A stretch of DNA of 48,289 nucleotides from Candidatus Poribacteria bacterium (GTDB taxonomy: Bacteria > Poribacteria > WGA-4E > PCPOR2b), in assembly GCA_021295755.1 (NCBI GenBank), contig JAGWBT010000033.1:5178-53466 (forward strand). The letters are read 5' to 3'. How positions within the stretch are numbered: the first letter of the stretch is position 1; each line of letters opens with the position of its first letter. The notes under the pieces are model-generated. The model made no database searches and was not told where the DNA came from. It was given only the letters and a program-made list of their open reading frames with translations. Shown piece by piece: positions 8,219 to 17,821 of this stretch. The position numbers and the translations under genes were made by a program.

Positions 8219-9616
8219 ATGAACGACCAAACCACTATCCTCGTTGTTGATCCGGACCAACGACAGCGCGAAATGATTTGTCTCACGCTTGAGCGCGAAA
8301 GGTTGCATGTGCTCGCGACTCGCACAATGTATGAGGCGTTAGACCGCATCGAACGATTAGATATTGATATTCTGATCGCCCCACTCATAGGAGAACGATT
8401 TGATGGACTCAAACTCTTTGAAGCCGCCTACGAGCGGAATCCCGATGTCGGCGCGATCTTCATCACAGCGTCAAACGTCCTAGAAACCGAAGTTGGCATT
8501 AAAGCCACGGTTCACATGGGGGCAAGCTATCTTCTACCTAAACCCTTCAACCCCGCCCAACTGATAGCCCTCCTCCACAGGATACTTGAAAATCAGCGAC
8601 TCACCCTAGAAAATCGACAATTACAATCCCAGATTGATGAGCGGGTCGGGCTCATCCAATTAACAGGGCATTCACCGAGGATCCAAGAGATTCGAGATCT
8701 TATTGCACAGGTCGCCCCAACAAAAGCAACCGTCATGATCCGCGGGGAACGCGGCACTGGGAAAGAACTGGTCGCCCGCGCTATACACCACCGAAGTTTA
8801 CGGCGGGGTCCCCTCGTTATATTTAACTGTGCAGCCCTGAACGAAGGCCTTGCGGAATCCGAACTCTTTGGACATGAACGAGGCGCGTTTACAGGCGCGT
8901 ACCAGACACGGCAAGGACGATTTGAAGCAGCGCACGGAGGAACGTTATTTCTCGATGAAGTGGGACAATTAAGTTTATCAAACCAAGCAAGACTCTTACG
9001 AGTGCTTGCCGAGAAGGAGTTTCAGCGCGTCGGTGGGAATGAATTAATAGAGATCGATGTTCGCGTTATTTGTGCAACGAATCGCAATCTGGAAAAGGCG
9101 GTAGAACAGGAAAAGTTTCTACCGGATCTTTACGATCGCCTGAACGTAATCCGAATCTCTCTACCACCTCTCCGTGAACGAAGCGAGGATATTCCACTCC
9201 TAGTCAAAACCTTTACAGAAGAATTTTGCCGGGAAAACCGGATGATGACGAAGGGCATGACTTCCCGCGCAATGCACGTGTTGATGAAATATGACTGGCA
9301 GGGAAATGTGCGAGAGTTGAGAAACTGTATAGAGGGTATGGTCATTATGTCGAACCAACTAGAACTCGATATTGATGATATTCCGGAGCACATTCTCAAA
9401 TCCGCCGGCGTCAGTTCACCTGTTATCCTCTCCGCTCCCACCGTTATAGATACTGGCGTGGCAGCGCTGCCTTCATCAGGATTGCAGGTTGAAGTGGGAA
9501 TGTCAATGGCAGAAATTGAGAAGGAAGTTATTCGATCGACACTCCAATATGCTGGCAATAACAGAGCAAAAGCTGCAAAAAGATCAAGGAACATAATTTG
9601 TGCGACGAATAGTTAA
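8219..9616 (+). CDS. NtrC-like sigma-54 activator with degenerate receiver and lost DNA-binding helix
   Basis: 465 residues. An N-terminal receiver domain (5-120) is followed by an AAA+ sigma-54 interaction domain (about 148-385) with Walker A GERGTGKE, the sigma-54 contact loop GAFTGA and Walker B GGTLFLDE. The C-terminal Fis helix-turn-helix begins (NNRAKAAK) but breaks off into RSRNIICATNS and stops. The receiver lacks its phosphoacceptor: the position normally Asp is P55, and the acidic pocket reads VDPD, though K108 and T83 are kept. It probably cannot be phosphorylated in the usual way or bind an enhancer normally. It overlaps the next gene by 17 bp. Confidence 0.85.
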   Translation: MNDQTTILVVDPDQRQREMICLTLERERLHVLATRTMYEALDRIERLDIDILIAPLIGERFDGLKLFEAAYERNPDVGAIFITASNVLETEVGIKATVHMGASYLLPKPFNPAQLIALLHRILENQRLTLENRQLQSQIDERVGLIQLTGHSPRIQEIRDLIAQVAPTKATVMIRGERGTGKELVARAIHHRSLRRGPLVIFNCAALNEGLAESELFGHERGAFTGAYQTRQGRFEAAHGGTLFLDEVGQLSLSNQARLLRVLAEKEFQRVGGNELIEIDVRVICATNRNLEKAVEQEKFLPDLYDRLNVIRISLPPLRERSEDIPLLVKTFTEEFCRENRMMTKGMTSRAMHVLMKYDWQGNVRELRNCIEGMVIMSNQLELDIDDIPEHILKSAGVSSPVILSAPTVIDTGVAALPSSGLQVEVGMSMAEIEKEVIRSTLQYAGNNRAKAAKRSRNIICATNS

Positions 9617-10391
9617 TTCAACCTCTGTTTCAATTTGTGTCCAATTTGCTCTGGGCAATGCTCACCTCTTTGCAGCGAGTGACGATTTCAACAGCGATAG
9701 TGGAACTCCGGGTATCTTTGGCGCAATTCTTGGTGTTGTGGTCCCGGCGCTGATCGTCATTGCCATCGGAGGCGGTATCTATGTCTGGTTGCGTCGGAAA
9801 AAAACCTCGTTGACTGACCTATTTCCACGGCGACGGACACATACAAATTGGGATATATCATCATCAACACACACATCTCCCCCGTTATCTTCGATGCCAC
9901 CCCGTGGCACCGGGCGCATCGACAGATTCGACCCATTGACCGAACCAGATAACCCATTAGATCAGGAGGAATTTACCCTTGAGTCTATTGCATTCGCAGA
10001 ACTAGAACGTGCACTAGTCTTGCGCGAGTCGAACCGTATCCAAGAATACTACGAAGCAATTGCGATAATTATCAAACAGTATGTGGGGGAAAAATATCAA
10101 ACCAAGAGCCTAGATGCTACTACAGGACAAATCCTATCCGCGCTCCCCAACGGCTTGACCGATAGCGTTACGGATCACGTCGGTGAGATTCTCCTATCTT
10201 GCGATATGGTTCAATTTTCTAGGCATCGCCCCTCCCGTTCAGAATTGGACCGCATCTATCAGACAGCGCGGGAGTTTCTTGAAAGCCAAATTGTTGGGAC
10301 CTCCATTGAAGCAGATGAAGTTGAAGTGGAGGAAGAAGTGGATGAAGATAACGAGATGTATAGGCATTACAGGAGACGGCTTCAAGACTGA
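9600..10391 (+). CDS. Membrane-anchored protein of the MoxR/Bat-type locus (DUF4381/DUF4129-like)
   Basis: 263 residues from a GTG at 9600, with AAGGA nine bases upstream inside the preceding gene. A short N-terminal region with a possible signal peptide is followed by one clear membrane segment (about 40-62) and a basic stop-transfer patch. A disordered linker leads to a helical domain (about 115-230) resembling the cytosolic domains next to MoxR ATPases: IQEYYEAIAIIIKQYV, a T-G-ILSAL segment and FSRHRPSRSELD. The acidic tail is rich in Glu and Val. Its position 32 bp before a MoxR gene supports a shared complex. Exact function is unknown. Confidence 0.65.
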   Translation: MRRIVNSTSVSICVQFALGNAHLFAASDDFNSDSGTPGIFGAILGVVVPALIVIAIGGGIYVWLRRKKTSLTDLFPRRRTHTNWDISSSTHTSPPLSSMPPRGTGRIDRFDPLTEPDNPLDQEEFTLESIAFAELERALVLRESNRIQEYYEAIAIIIKQYVGEKYQTKSLDATTGQILSALPNGLTDSVTDHVGEILLSCDMVQFSRHRPSRSELDRIYQTAREFLESQIVGTSIEADEVEVEEEVDEDNEMYRHYRRRLQD

Positions 10392-10423
10392 ATCTCGGTG
10401 TTCGCCTGAATCAAGGAGCAAGG

Positions 10424-11416
10424 ATGAGAGAATCTGATCTGACCGCGTTGAACGAAAGGATTCAGGAGACGAGTGCCTTCGTTGAAGAGATCTTTGAAGA
10501 AATTCGGAAGGCTATCATCGGACAGAAATATATGATCGAGCGGATGATTATCGGATTGCTCTGCAACGGTCATATCCTGTTAGAGGGTGTTCCCGGCCTC
10601 GCCAAGACAACCGCTGTCCAAGCGCTTTCCAGCACGATTGCCGTCTCTTTCAAACGCCTTCAATTTACCCCTGACCTTCTGCCCGCCGATCTGATCGGCA
10701 CCCAAATCTATAACCAACGTTCAGGCGATTTTTATGTCAAAAAGGGTCCCATTTTCGCTAACCTTGTTCTCGCCGACGAGATTAACCGTGCACCCGCCAA
10801 AGTGCAAAGCGCACTCCTCGAAGCGATGCAAGAACGTCAGGTCACAATCGGTGATGAAACCTACCCGCTCGACCCACCATTCCTCGTTCTAGCAACCCAA
10901 AACCCAATCGAGCAAGAGGGAACGTATCCTCTACCAGAAGCGCAGGTAGACCGGTTCATGCTTAAATTGCAGGTGACCTATCCCTCACGGACGGAAGAAC
11001 TTTCCATCCTACGGCAACTCACACGCGAAGACCCCCAACCGATTCAACAAGTCATATCGCCCCAAGAAATTCTCCAACTTCGTACAACAGTCCGTGAAAT
11101 CTACATGGACGAGAAGATCGAAAACTATATTGTCGACCTCGTCTGCGCTACCCGCGAGCCGGCAAGGTATCAACTGGATCAACTGACAGATCTCATCGAA
11201 TACGGCGCATCGCCACGGGCGACGATCTTCCTCGCAACGGCTGCCAAAGCCCACGCCTTCCTCTGTCATCGCGGGTATGTAACGCCAGAAGATGTCTACG
11301 CAGTGGGCATGGATGTCCTTAGACACCGCGTTATCGTCAGCTACGAAGCGGAGGCGGAAGAAATCTCCTCCGAACAGATTATCAAACAGGTTTTTGAAGG
11401 GGTCGAAGTGCCTTAA
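10424..11416 (+). CDS. MoxR family AAA+ ATPase
   Basis: 330 residues, typical for the family. Walker A GVPGLAKTT, Walker B LVLADEINRAP, sensor ATQNPIEQEGTYPLPEAQ and the C-terminal lid with GASPRATIFLATAAKAHA are intact. MoxR ATPases act as chaperone-like remodelers that assemble or activate partner proteins, often VWA-domain proteins. The usual DUF58 and VWA genes do not follow; only a MITE-like element and a secreted protein lie downstream, so the module is abbreviated. AAGGAG precedes the ATG. Confidence 0.93.
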   Translation: MRESDLTALNERIQETSAFVEEIFEEIRKAIIGQKYMIERMIIGLLCNGHILLEGVPGLAKTTAVQALSSTIAVSFKRLQFTPDLLPADLIGTQIYNQRSGDFYVKKGPIFANLVLADEINRAPAKVQSALLEAMQERQVTIGDETYPLDPPFLVLATQNPIEQEGTYPLPEAQVDRFMLKLQVTYPSRTEELSILRQLTREDPQPIQQVISPQEILQLRTTVREIYMDEKIENYIVDLVCATREPARYQLDQLTDLIEYGASPRATIFLATAAKAHAFLCHRGYVTPEDVYAVGMDVLRHRVIVSYEAEAEEISSEQIIKQVFEGVEVP

Positions 11417-11444
11417 CAGAAAGTCGTATGATTTTAGTCGCCTT

Positions 11445-11546
11445 TATAGTGAATTCAAAAAATAAATAGACATTTTCGCCCCCGGTAGGTGCGGTTGGAA
11501 ACCGCACCGGTTTGGAGTGTCTCATTAATCCTTAAGGTCCACTATA
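11445..11546. mobile_element. MITE-like element, TA-flanked, copy 2 (102 bp)
   Basis: The left end is TATAGTGAATTC followed by AAAAAATAAATAGACA. The right end, read inward on the other strand, is TATAGTGGACCTTAAGGATT, continuing to GAGACACTCC. These match the two ends of the copies at 2209-2377 and 35872-36074. The interior consists largely of one GTAG-preceded hairpin (11485-11508: GGTGCGGTT, GGA, AACCGCACC). A solo copy of the other family's end (TGCGTAAGTCC, about 11554-11564) lies just outside. Confidence 0.6.
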
Positions 11547-11604
11547 ATTCCTTTGCGTAAGTCCCAATTCTGGAAACATTCTCTCCCAAAAGGAGAGGTC
11601 CCCC

Positions 11605-12360
11605 ATGAAAAAAGACGCGTTGACAGCCATTTTTTTCTGTGCTTTGGTTTTGTTTTTAGTTGCCCCTTCTGCCGCACTAGTTTTGGATTTTGAAAATCCA
11701 GAACAGTTAAACCAATTGGAAGTCCTACGCGAAACTGATGGTCGCTGGAAATCTATGAATAATGTCGATGATCCGTTCCAATTAGAGATTGTAGATGGTG
11801 CGCTGCGATTCACATCAGGTGGAATGTGGAACCTTATTGCGATAAAAGATCTCCAATTTACCCATGGAACGATATACTATAAAATGAAATGGCTAGAAGG
11901 AGGGTGGTGTCAGATTGGAGCGTTTTATCGGCTACAAGAGACACCGCATCTTCCACATTATCAAGTAACCCTGTCCGCTGAACTTCAACCAGACAGGAAA
12001 CCTGAAGGGCTGAAGTGGCTGGATTGTGAAGTAGTTATGTGGAATGGCCTGTCTAGTAGACAAAGTACCACGAAGCCGATACAGGGATGGGACAGGGAAC
12101 CCGTGAACCAGTGGTTCGAGGTTAAAATCGAAGTCAAAAGCGGTGAACACATTGTATTTGCGGGACCCGAAGACCAACTAGAGAAAGTTGTCGAGATAAA
12201 GGTAGAAACGCAAGGCAAAGGAAGGGTTGGTTTGTTAACCTACAGCCCGACACGCGAGGTTGTGCTGATTGATGATTTTGAAATAATACAGTCGGCGTTT
12301 GCTGTAGAAATGCACAAGACTTTAGCAAACACGTGGGGACAGATAAAAGCATCTCAATAG
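11605..12360 (+). CDS. Secreted protein of unknown function, concanavalin-like fold suspected
   Basis: 251 residues with a clear signal peptide: KK, then a hydrophobic stretch ending about residue 24 (APSAALV). The mature part begins LDFENPEQLNQLEVL and contains alternating beta-strand patterns such as GTIYYKMKWLEGG, NQWFEVKIEVKSGEHIVFAG and GRVGLLTYSPTREVVLIDDFEI. The last resembles the end of LamG or DUF1080 (3-keto-disaccharide hydrolase-like) jelly-roll domains, in which IDDFEI is common. No catalytic residue can be named. AAAGGAGAGG precedes the start. It was probably transcribed separately from the MoxR gene. Confidence 0.6.
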   Translation: MKKDALTAIFFCALVLFLVAPSAALVLDFENPEQLNQLEVLRETDGRWKSMNNVDDPFQLEIVDGALRFTSGGMWNLIAIKDLQFTHGTIYYKMKWLEGGWCQIGAFYRLQETPHLPHYQVTLSAELQPDRKPEGLKWLDCEVVMWNGLSSRQSTTKPIQGWDREPVNQWFEVKIEVKSGEHIVFAGPEDQLEKVVEIKVETQGKGRVGLLTYSPTREVVLIDDFEIIQSAFAVEMHKTLANTWGQIKASQ

Positions 12361-12472
12361 TTGGCACGCTGACATTTTGCTGTCGTCAATTCGGAAAACG
12401 CTGTAATCGTTGGGCTACCCGTCAAAAACCGAGGTGGGTAATATGAAATTAATCCAAGATGCAAGCAAAAAC

Positions 12473-13261
12473 CTAATTTCTGTTCTCCTCATCCAAAAGT
12501 TCCTCCAACTCCTCTAGGAAATCCACCGCGTCATCCTCATCTCCGTCGCTCTCTCCTTGTCCTTCTAGTCCCTCTTCCACCGATTCCAGATCTGACCGAA
12601 ACTCAATCAGGTTACTCAAATAACGTTCACGGGTGACGTTTTCTGCGTCCCCATAATTCTCACGCAAACACTCACCACAGAATTTTCCGATCTGTTGAAT
12701 TCCTAAATTGACCTGATCCAATGCACCTGGGCGGTCCTCCTCCATTAGACGCAGTTCAGCGTTCGCCATGCTATTCATCATGAGCATATAGCCCTTATAC
12801 TGGTAACTTTCCCACGCAATCTCAGAAGGGGCAAATTCCTTTGCCATATTCGTAACGGCAAGGTTTGTGTTGGTGTCGCGTTTGACATCTGCCCACCGTT
12901 TAATCCCCGCGAACAACAGATAACGGGTATACCTATCGTACGATTCTCGGAATAAGACACGCCAATCCTCCGGTGTTAAACCAAATCCCTCATCGCTACC
13001 GTGCTGCTGTTTATAATCCTCAAGTTGTTCGCAGAAGTATTCATAGTAGGACTCCCGCCCATGGGGTCTCTTGCCATCGGGGCGACCGGAGGTGTAGATA
13101 CGCGAAATTGTGAACGCATTTGATTGCACTACAACAACCTCTTTCCCTTCCGCCAACTTTAAGACCTTTATTGGGTGAGCGACATCAAACGCTAAACTAT
13201 CCAAAATCTCATCAAGTGCACGCACCAGACGTGTGTTTCTTTCAACCTGATTCGTTGCCAT
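12473..13261 (-). CDS. Hypothetical acidic protein
   Basis: 262 residues, not recognised. It is soluble, with no signal peptide or membrane segment, and largely helical by composition. A region at about 95-150 has several Tyr and Arg. The C-terminal 30 residues are strongly acidic (SDGDEDDAVDFLEELEELLDEE). A very strong ribosome binding site, AGGAAGGAGAT, lies just before the ATG. It is the last minus-strand gene after carB, 125 bp downstream of it, and may be the distal member of that transcript. It ends convergent with the secreted-protein gene. Confidence 0.6.
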   Translation of the reverse strand: MATNQVERNTRLVRALDEILDSLAFDVAHPIKVLKLAEGKEVVVVQSNAFTISRIYTSGRPDGKRPHGRESYYEYFCEQLEDYKQQHGSDEGFGLTPEDWRVLFRESYDRYTRYLLFAGIKRWADVKRDTNTNLAVTNMAKEFAPSEIAWESYQYKGYMLMMNSMANAELRLMEEDRPGALDQVNLGIQQIGKFCGECLRENYGDAENVTRERYLSNLIEFRSDLESVEEGLEGQGESDGDEDDAVDFLEELEELLDEENRN

Positions 13262-13386
13262 TTTTATCTCCTTCCTATCAATATGTAGTATGCCATGTTA
13301 TATTGCTAGAGCTAAGGACATGCTGTAAAATTTCCCAAGAATTATCTTCTTCTATTTCTTCATGCTTTATGCTTTACCCTTCACGT

Positions 13387-16300
13387 TCAATAATAATCTT
13401 GCAGCGGAGTCACAGTAATCTCGCCACGACGGAGCGCCTCAATACCATTGATTGCCGCTGACGCACCTGCGATTGTAGAAAATAGGGTAATCCCGTAATC
13501 AATTGCCATTTGCCGAATTAATTCCTCGTTCGGACGATGTGCATAGCCGGTAGGCGTGTTGATAATGAGATCGACAGCGTTGTTTTTAACATAATCGTGG
13601 ATGGTCGGGCGCCCTTTGCCGATACTATGAACCAGTGTCACTTCCATGCCGTTGCGACGAAGTACCTTCGCTGTGCCGTGCGTAGCAATCAGTTGAAATC
13701 CCAGATCAACTAGCTTTTTAGCGATGAAGATGATGGCACGCTTATCCTTATTTTTCACGCTGATGAACGCATGACCGTCGAGAGGTAATCCATAGCCGAC
13801 CGCCTGTTGCGCTTTGGCAAAAGCAATGCTCAGGTCTGCATCAATCCCCATCACCTCGCCTGTCGATTTCATCTCAGGACCGAGTTGGGAATTTGCCCCC
13901 GGAAAACGGTTGAACGGAAACACAGGTGCCTTTACTGAAAAATAATCCGGCTCGATCTCGTTCGTAAATCCAAGTTCTTCAAGAGTCCTTCCCGCCATGA
14001 TGCGGGCGGCGAGTTTTGCTAACGGCACCCCAATGGTCTTGCTTACAAACGGCACGGTCCGCGACGCACGGGGGTTGACCTCTAACACATAAATCTCATC
14101 GTTTTTTATCGCATACTGTATATTCATCAACCCGCGCACGTTGAGTGCCTTTGCAAGCGCGTCAGTATACTCTTTGAGCGTATTGATCTGCTCTTCAACA
14201 AGGGTGTAAGGCGGTAACACACAGTCGCTATCTCCAGAGTGGATCCCTGCTTCTTCGATATGTTCCATGATACCGCCGACAACGGTGAGGTTCCCGTCGG
14301 AAATCGCATCAACATCAACTTCGATTGCATCTTCCAAATACTTGTCAATTAGCACAGGATGTTCGGGTGAGGCTGCGACCGCCGAATCCATATATGCTTC
14401 CAGTGCATCTTGATCATAGACAATCTGCATCGCCCGTCCCCCCAAAACATACGAAGGACGCACCATCACCGGATATCCAAGCGCTGCGGCGATTGGCGTG
14501 GCTTCTTTGACTGAAGTTGCCGTACCATTTGGGGGCTGCTTCAAGCCAAGTCCATCAAGCAACTCTGTGAACTGCTTCCGATCTTCAGATCGCGCAATAT
14601 CCTCTGGGCTTGTCCCGATAATCGGAACACCCGCTTTCTGGAGCCCGAGCGCAAGATTCAAGGGTGTTTGCCCGCCAAGCTGCACGATAACCCCATCCGG
14701 CTTTTCCCGATCAACGATGTTTAACACATTTTCGTGCGTGAGCGGTTCAAAGTAGAGTCGATCCGAGGTGTCGTAATCCGTGCTCACGGTTTCGGGATTG
14801 CTGTTGACCATAATGGTCTCATAGTTATCCTCTTTAAGTGCGAGCGCCGCGTGAACGCAACAATAATCGAACTCAATCCCTTGACCTATTCGGTTCGGAC
14901 CACTTCCCAAAATTAAGATCTTCTTTTTCTGGCTGGGTCTGACCTCATCCTCCATGCCATAGGTAGAATAGTAGTAAGGCGTCTCCGCTTCAAACTCCGC
15001 AGCACAGGTATCCACCGTCTTAAACGTGGCTTCAATCCCGTGCTCTTTCCGCAGCCCTCGGATGCTTGCTTCAGAGGCGTTCCAAAGTTCCCCTATCTGC
15101 CGGTCCGAGAATCCATACTGCTTTGCTTTGCGAAGCAGGAAAACGGACGAATCAGGCAGAGCGTCCAGATTGCTCTCGCTTCCGGCTCTCCGAATTTCTT
15201 CCTCGAAATCGATAATCTCCTTTATATTATACAGGAAAAATGGATCGATGTGTGTATATCCGTGAATCTGATCGATACTCATTCCGCCTTGGAAAGCCTG
15301 TTTGATATAAAGGATGCGCTCCATATTGGGGATGGTCAACTTCTGTGGAAGTTCTGAGACCGGCAATTTCTGCAGGGGTTGGCTGTCAAGTCCCGCCCAA
15401 CCGTTTTCCAACGATCTCAACCCTTTCTGCAATGATTCCTTGAACGTCCGTCCGATTGCCATCGCTTCACCCACGGACTTCATCATCGTCGTCAATGTCT
15501 CATCGGTGCCAGCGAATTTCTCAAACGCCCAACGCGGAATCTTTGTCACGACGTAATCAATGGTCGGCTCAAACGACGCAGGGGTTTTGCGCGTAATATC
15601 GTTGGGTAACTCGTCAAGCGTATAACCGACAGCTAACTTGGCTGCGATCTTCGCTATCGGAAATCCAGTTGCTTTCGAGGCGAGCGCAGAACTCCGAGAA
15701 ACCCGCGGGTTCATTTCAATCACAACCTGTTTCCCTGTATCTGGATCGACCGCAAACTGGATATTTGAGCCACCGGTGTCCACCCCAATTTCACGAATGA
15801 TCTTAATCGCCGCATTCCGCATCTGTTGATACTCTTTGTCCGTTAAGGTTTGGGCAGGTGCAACCGTAATGCTATCGCCTGTGTGAACTCCCATCGCATC
15901 GAAATTCTCAATAGAACAGATAATCACGACGTTATCCGTTCCATCCCGCATGACCTCAAGTTCGAATTCTTTCCAACCGATTACCGACTCTTCGATTAAC
16001 ACCTCGTTGACTGGACTCAACCCCAATCCGTACTCGACCATATCCCGAAACTCTTCGATATTGTAAGCAATACCGCCGCCTGTACCGCCGAGCGTAAACG
16101 CAGGTCGAATAATTGCTGGGTAACCGATCTCCTCAACGACGGTAATCGCCTCGTCATACGTATGAGCTATGCCACTTTTTGGCACCGCCAAGCCGATGTG
16201 CTGCATTGCCCTTTTGAATAGATCACGATCCTCCGCTTTCTGGATGGCGGGAAGTTTCGCACCAATCAACTCGACCCCGTACTTATCCAACACACCCGAT

Positions 16301-16611
16301 TCAGCAAGTTCAACAGAGACATTCAGTCCTGTCTGTCCACCCAAAGTTGGGAGTAAGGCTTGGGGGCGCTCTTGAGCAATAATTCGTTCGGCGATATCTG
16401 CGCTAATCGGTTCAACATAGGTTCGGTCTGCAAGCTCCGTGTCCGTCATAATCGTTGCCGGATTACTGTTGACAAGGACAACCTCATACCCTTCCTCCTT
16501 CAAGGATTTACACGCCTGAGTGCCCGAATAGTCAAACTCACAGGCTTGACCGATAATAATCGGGCCGGAGCCGATAATTAGGATCTTTTTGATGTCAGTT
16601 CGCTTTGGCAT
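13387..16611 (-). CDS. carB: Carbamoyl-phosphate synthase large subunit
   Basis: 1074 residues, full length. It uses bicarbonate, two ATP and the ammonia delivered by CarA to make carbamoyl phosphate for pyrimidines and arginine. Two homologous ATP-grasp halves are visible: the first begins [20 protein letters not shown], the second [20 protein letters not shown] at about residue 555. Repeated [19 protein letters not shown] and [19 protein letters not shown] metal/ATP sites are intact. The C-terminal MGS-like domain (from about 935) with THGTAK is the allosteric region. The start is 22 bp after carA, indicating one transcript. Confidence 0.98.
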   Translation of the reverse strand: MPKRTDIKKILIIGSGPIIIGQACEFDYSGTQACKSLKEEGYEVVLVNSNPATIMTDTELADRTYVEPISADIAERIIAQERPQALLPTLGGQTGLNVSVELAESGVLDKYGVELIGAKLPAIQKAEDRDLFKRAMQHIGLAVPKSGIAHTYDEAITVVEEIGYPAIIRPAFTLGGTGGGIAYNIEEFRDMVEYGLGLSPVNEVLIEESVIGWKEFELEVMRDGTDNVVIICSIENFDAMGVHTGDSITVAPAQTLTDKEYQQMRNAAIKIIREIGVDTGGSNIQFAVDPDTGKQVVIEMNPRVSRSSALASKATGFPIAKIAAKLAVGYTLDELPNDITRKTPASFEPTIDYVVTKIPRWAFEKFAGTDETLTTMMKSVGEAMAIGRTFKESLQKGLRSLENGWAGLDSQPLQKLPVSELPQKLTIPNMERILYIKQAFQGGMSIDQIHGYTHIDPFFLYNIKEIIDFEEEIRRAGSESNLDALPDSSVFLLRKAKQYGFSDRQIGELWNASEASIRGLRKEHGIEATFKTVDTCAAEFEAETPYYYSTYGMEDEVRPSQKKKILILGSGPNRIGQGIEFDYCCVHAALALKEDNYETIMVNSNPETVSTDYDTSDRLYFEPLTHENVLNIVDREKPDGVIVQLGGQTPLNLALGLQKAGVPIIGTSPEDIARSEDRKQFTELLDGLGLKQPPNGTATSVKEATPIAAALGYPVMVRPSYVLGGRAMQIVYDQDALEAYMDSAVAASPEHPVLIDKYLEDAIEVDVDAISDGNLTVVGGIMEHIEEAGIHSGDSDCVLPPYTLVEEQINTLKEYTDALAKALNVRGLMNIQYAIKNDEIYVLEVNPRASRTVPFVSKTIGVPLAKLAARIMAGRTLEELGFTNEIEPDYFSVKAPVFPFNRFPGANSQLGPEMKSTGEVMGIDADLSIAFAKAQQAVGYGLPLDGHAFISVKNKDKRAIIFIAKKLVDLGFQLIATHGTAKVLRRNGMEVTLVHSIGKGRPTIHDYVKNNAVDLIINTPTGYAHRPNEELIRQMAIDYGITLFSTIAGASAAINGIEALRRGEITVTPLQDYY

Positions 16612-16633
16612 GGTGATCTACCTCATCGTATCC

Positions 16634-17818
16634 TTACTTTTTATGTTCCTGCATCAGATCTGTAAACCTCTTAAAAAGATAATTTGCGTCATGGGGACCG
16701 GGAGACGCTTCCGGATGGTACTGCACAGAGAAGATTGGATATTCACTGTGTTCCATCCCTTCAAGGGTTTGATCGTTCAGATTAATATGCGTCACCTTTA
16801 CATTGTTTGGTAGTGAGTCAATGTCCACACAAAAACCGTGATTTTGTGAAGTAATTTCGACCTGATCTGTGTCAAATCGTTTTACTGGTTGATTTGCACC
16901 GCGATGTCCGAATTTGAGTTTGAAGCTCTTTCCGCCGAATGCAAGTCCCAGCAATTGATGCCCCAAACAGATACCAAAGGTCGGCTTCGTTCCAATCAAT
17001 TGTTGAATTGTCTTGATACCGTATTCAATCGGCTCCGGATCGCCGGGACCGTTGGATAAGAAGATACCATCTGGATCTGCGTCGAGAATCTCTTCTGCGG
17101 AAGTGTGTGCCGGAACTACTTGCACCTGACAACCGTGTTGAGTAAGTTGGCGTAAGATATTATATTTGACCCCGAAGTCCACCGCAATGACGCGGAATTG
17201 GGGGGTTGACGGTGCCTCAATCTCTGTTGTGTCAAAGTCAATTGTGAGTTGGGAATTTTTATCATTGGCAGTAGAAGTCAAATCAGGGAGGGTGCTTGAT
17301 TCGGGATCGTGCGTCTCCCATAAGTACGGATTGGGACATGTCACGTACTGAACCATATCCATCCCGACGAGTCCGTGCCACGCCTGTGCTTTGGCAACTA
17401 AACTTTGAAGATTAAGGTCTTCCGTCGAGAGTACGCCATCCATGACACCATGTACTCTGAGTCGCTTGGTCAATGCGCGTGTATCGATACCGTGGATGCC
17501 GATAATCTCATTTTCTTCAAGGTAGCTACCGAGGTTGGACTGTGAACGCCAATTGCTTTCGTATGCACTATATTCACGCACAACAAATCCTTCGGCTTGC
17601 GGTCGAATTGATTCGACATCAATTTCGTTGCAGCCATAATTGCCGATCAACGGGTAGGTCATCGTGACGATCTGCCCCTTGTAGGATGGATCGGTGAGAA
17701 TCTCTTGGTAGCCGGTCATGCTGGTGTTAAAAACCACCTCACCGGAAGTTTCCCCGGTTGCGCCGAAATGTTCGCCTTCAAAAGTTGTTCCATCCGCCAA
17801 TGCGAGAATTGCTTTCAT
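16634..17818 (-). CDS. carA: Carbamoyl-phosphate synthase small (glutaminase) subunit
   Basis: 394 residues, full length. It hydrolyses glutamine and channels ammonia to CarB. The N-terminal CarA domain (1-150) includes FNTSMTGYQEILTDPSYKGQ. The class I amidotransferase domain has FLSNGPGDPEP, the nucleophile in FGICLGHQLLGLAFGG, and the His-Glu pair in VQYHPEASPGPHD. It starts 3 bp after the retropepsin-like gene ends and is followed directly by carB, so translation is probably coupled. Confidence 0.97.
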   Translation of the reverse strand: MKAILALADGTTFEGEHFGATGETSGEVVFNTSMTGYQEILTDPSYKGQIVTMTYPLIGNYGCNEIDVESIRPQAEGFVVREYSAYESNWRSQSNLGSYLEENEIIGIHGIDTRALTKRLRVHGVMDGVLSTEDLNLQSLVAKAQAWHGLVGMDMVQYVTCPNPYLWETHDPESSTLPDLTSTANDKNSQLTIDFDTTEIEAPSTPQFRVIAVDFGVKYNILRQLTQHGCQVQVVPAHTSAEEILDADPDGIFLSNGPGDPEPIEYGIKTIQQLIGTKPTFGICLGHQLLGLAFGGKSFKLKFGHRGANQPVKRFDTDQVEITSQNHGFCVDIDSLPNNVKVTHINLNDQTLEGMEHSEYPIFSVQYHPEASPGPHDANYLFKRFTDLMQEHKK

Positions 17819-17821
17819 TGG

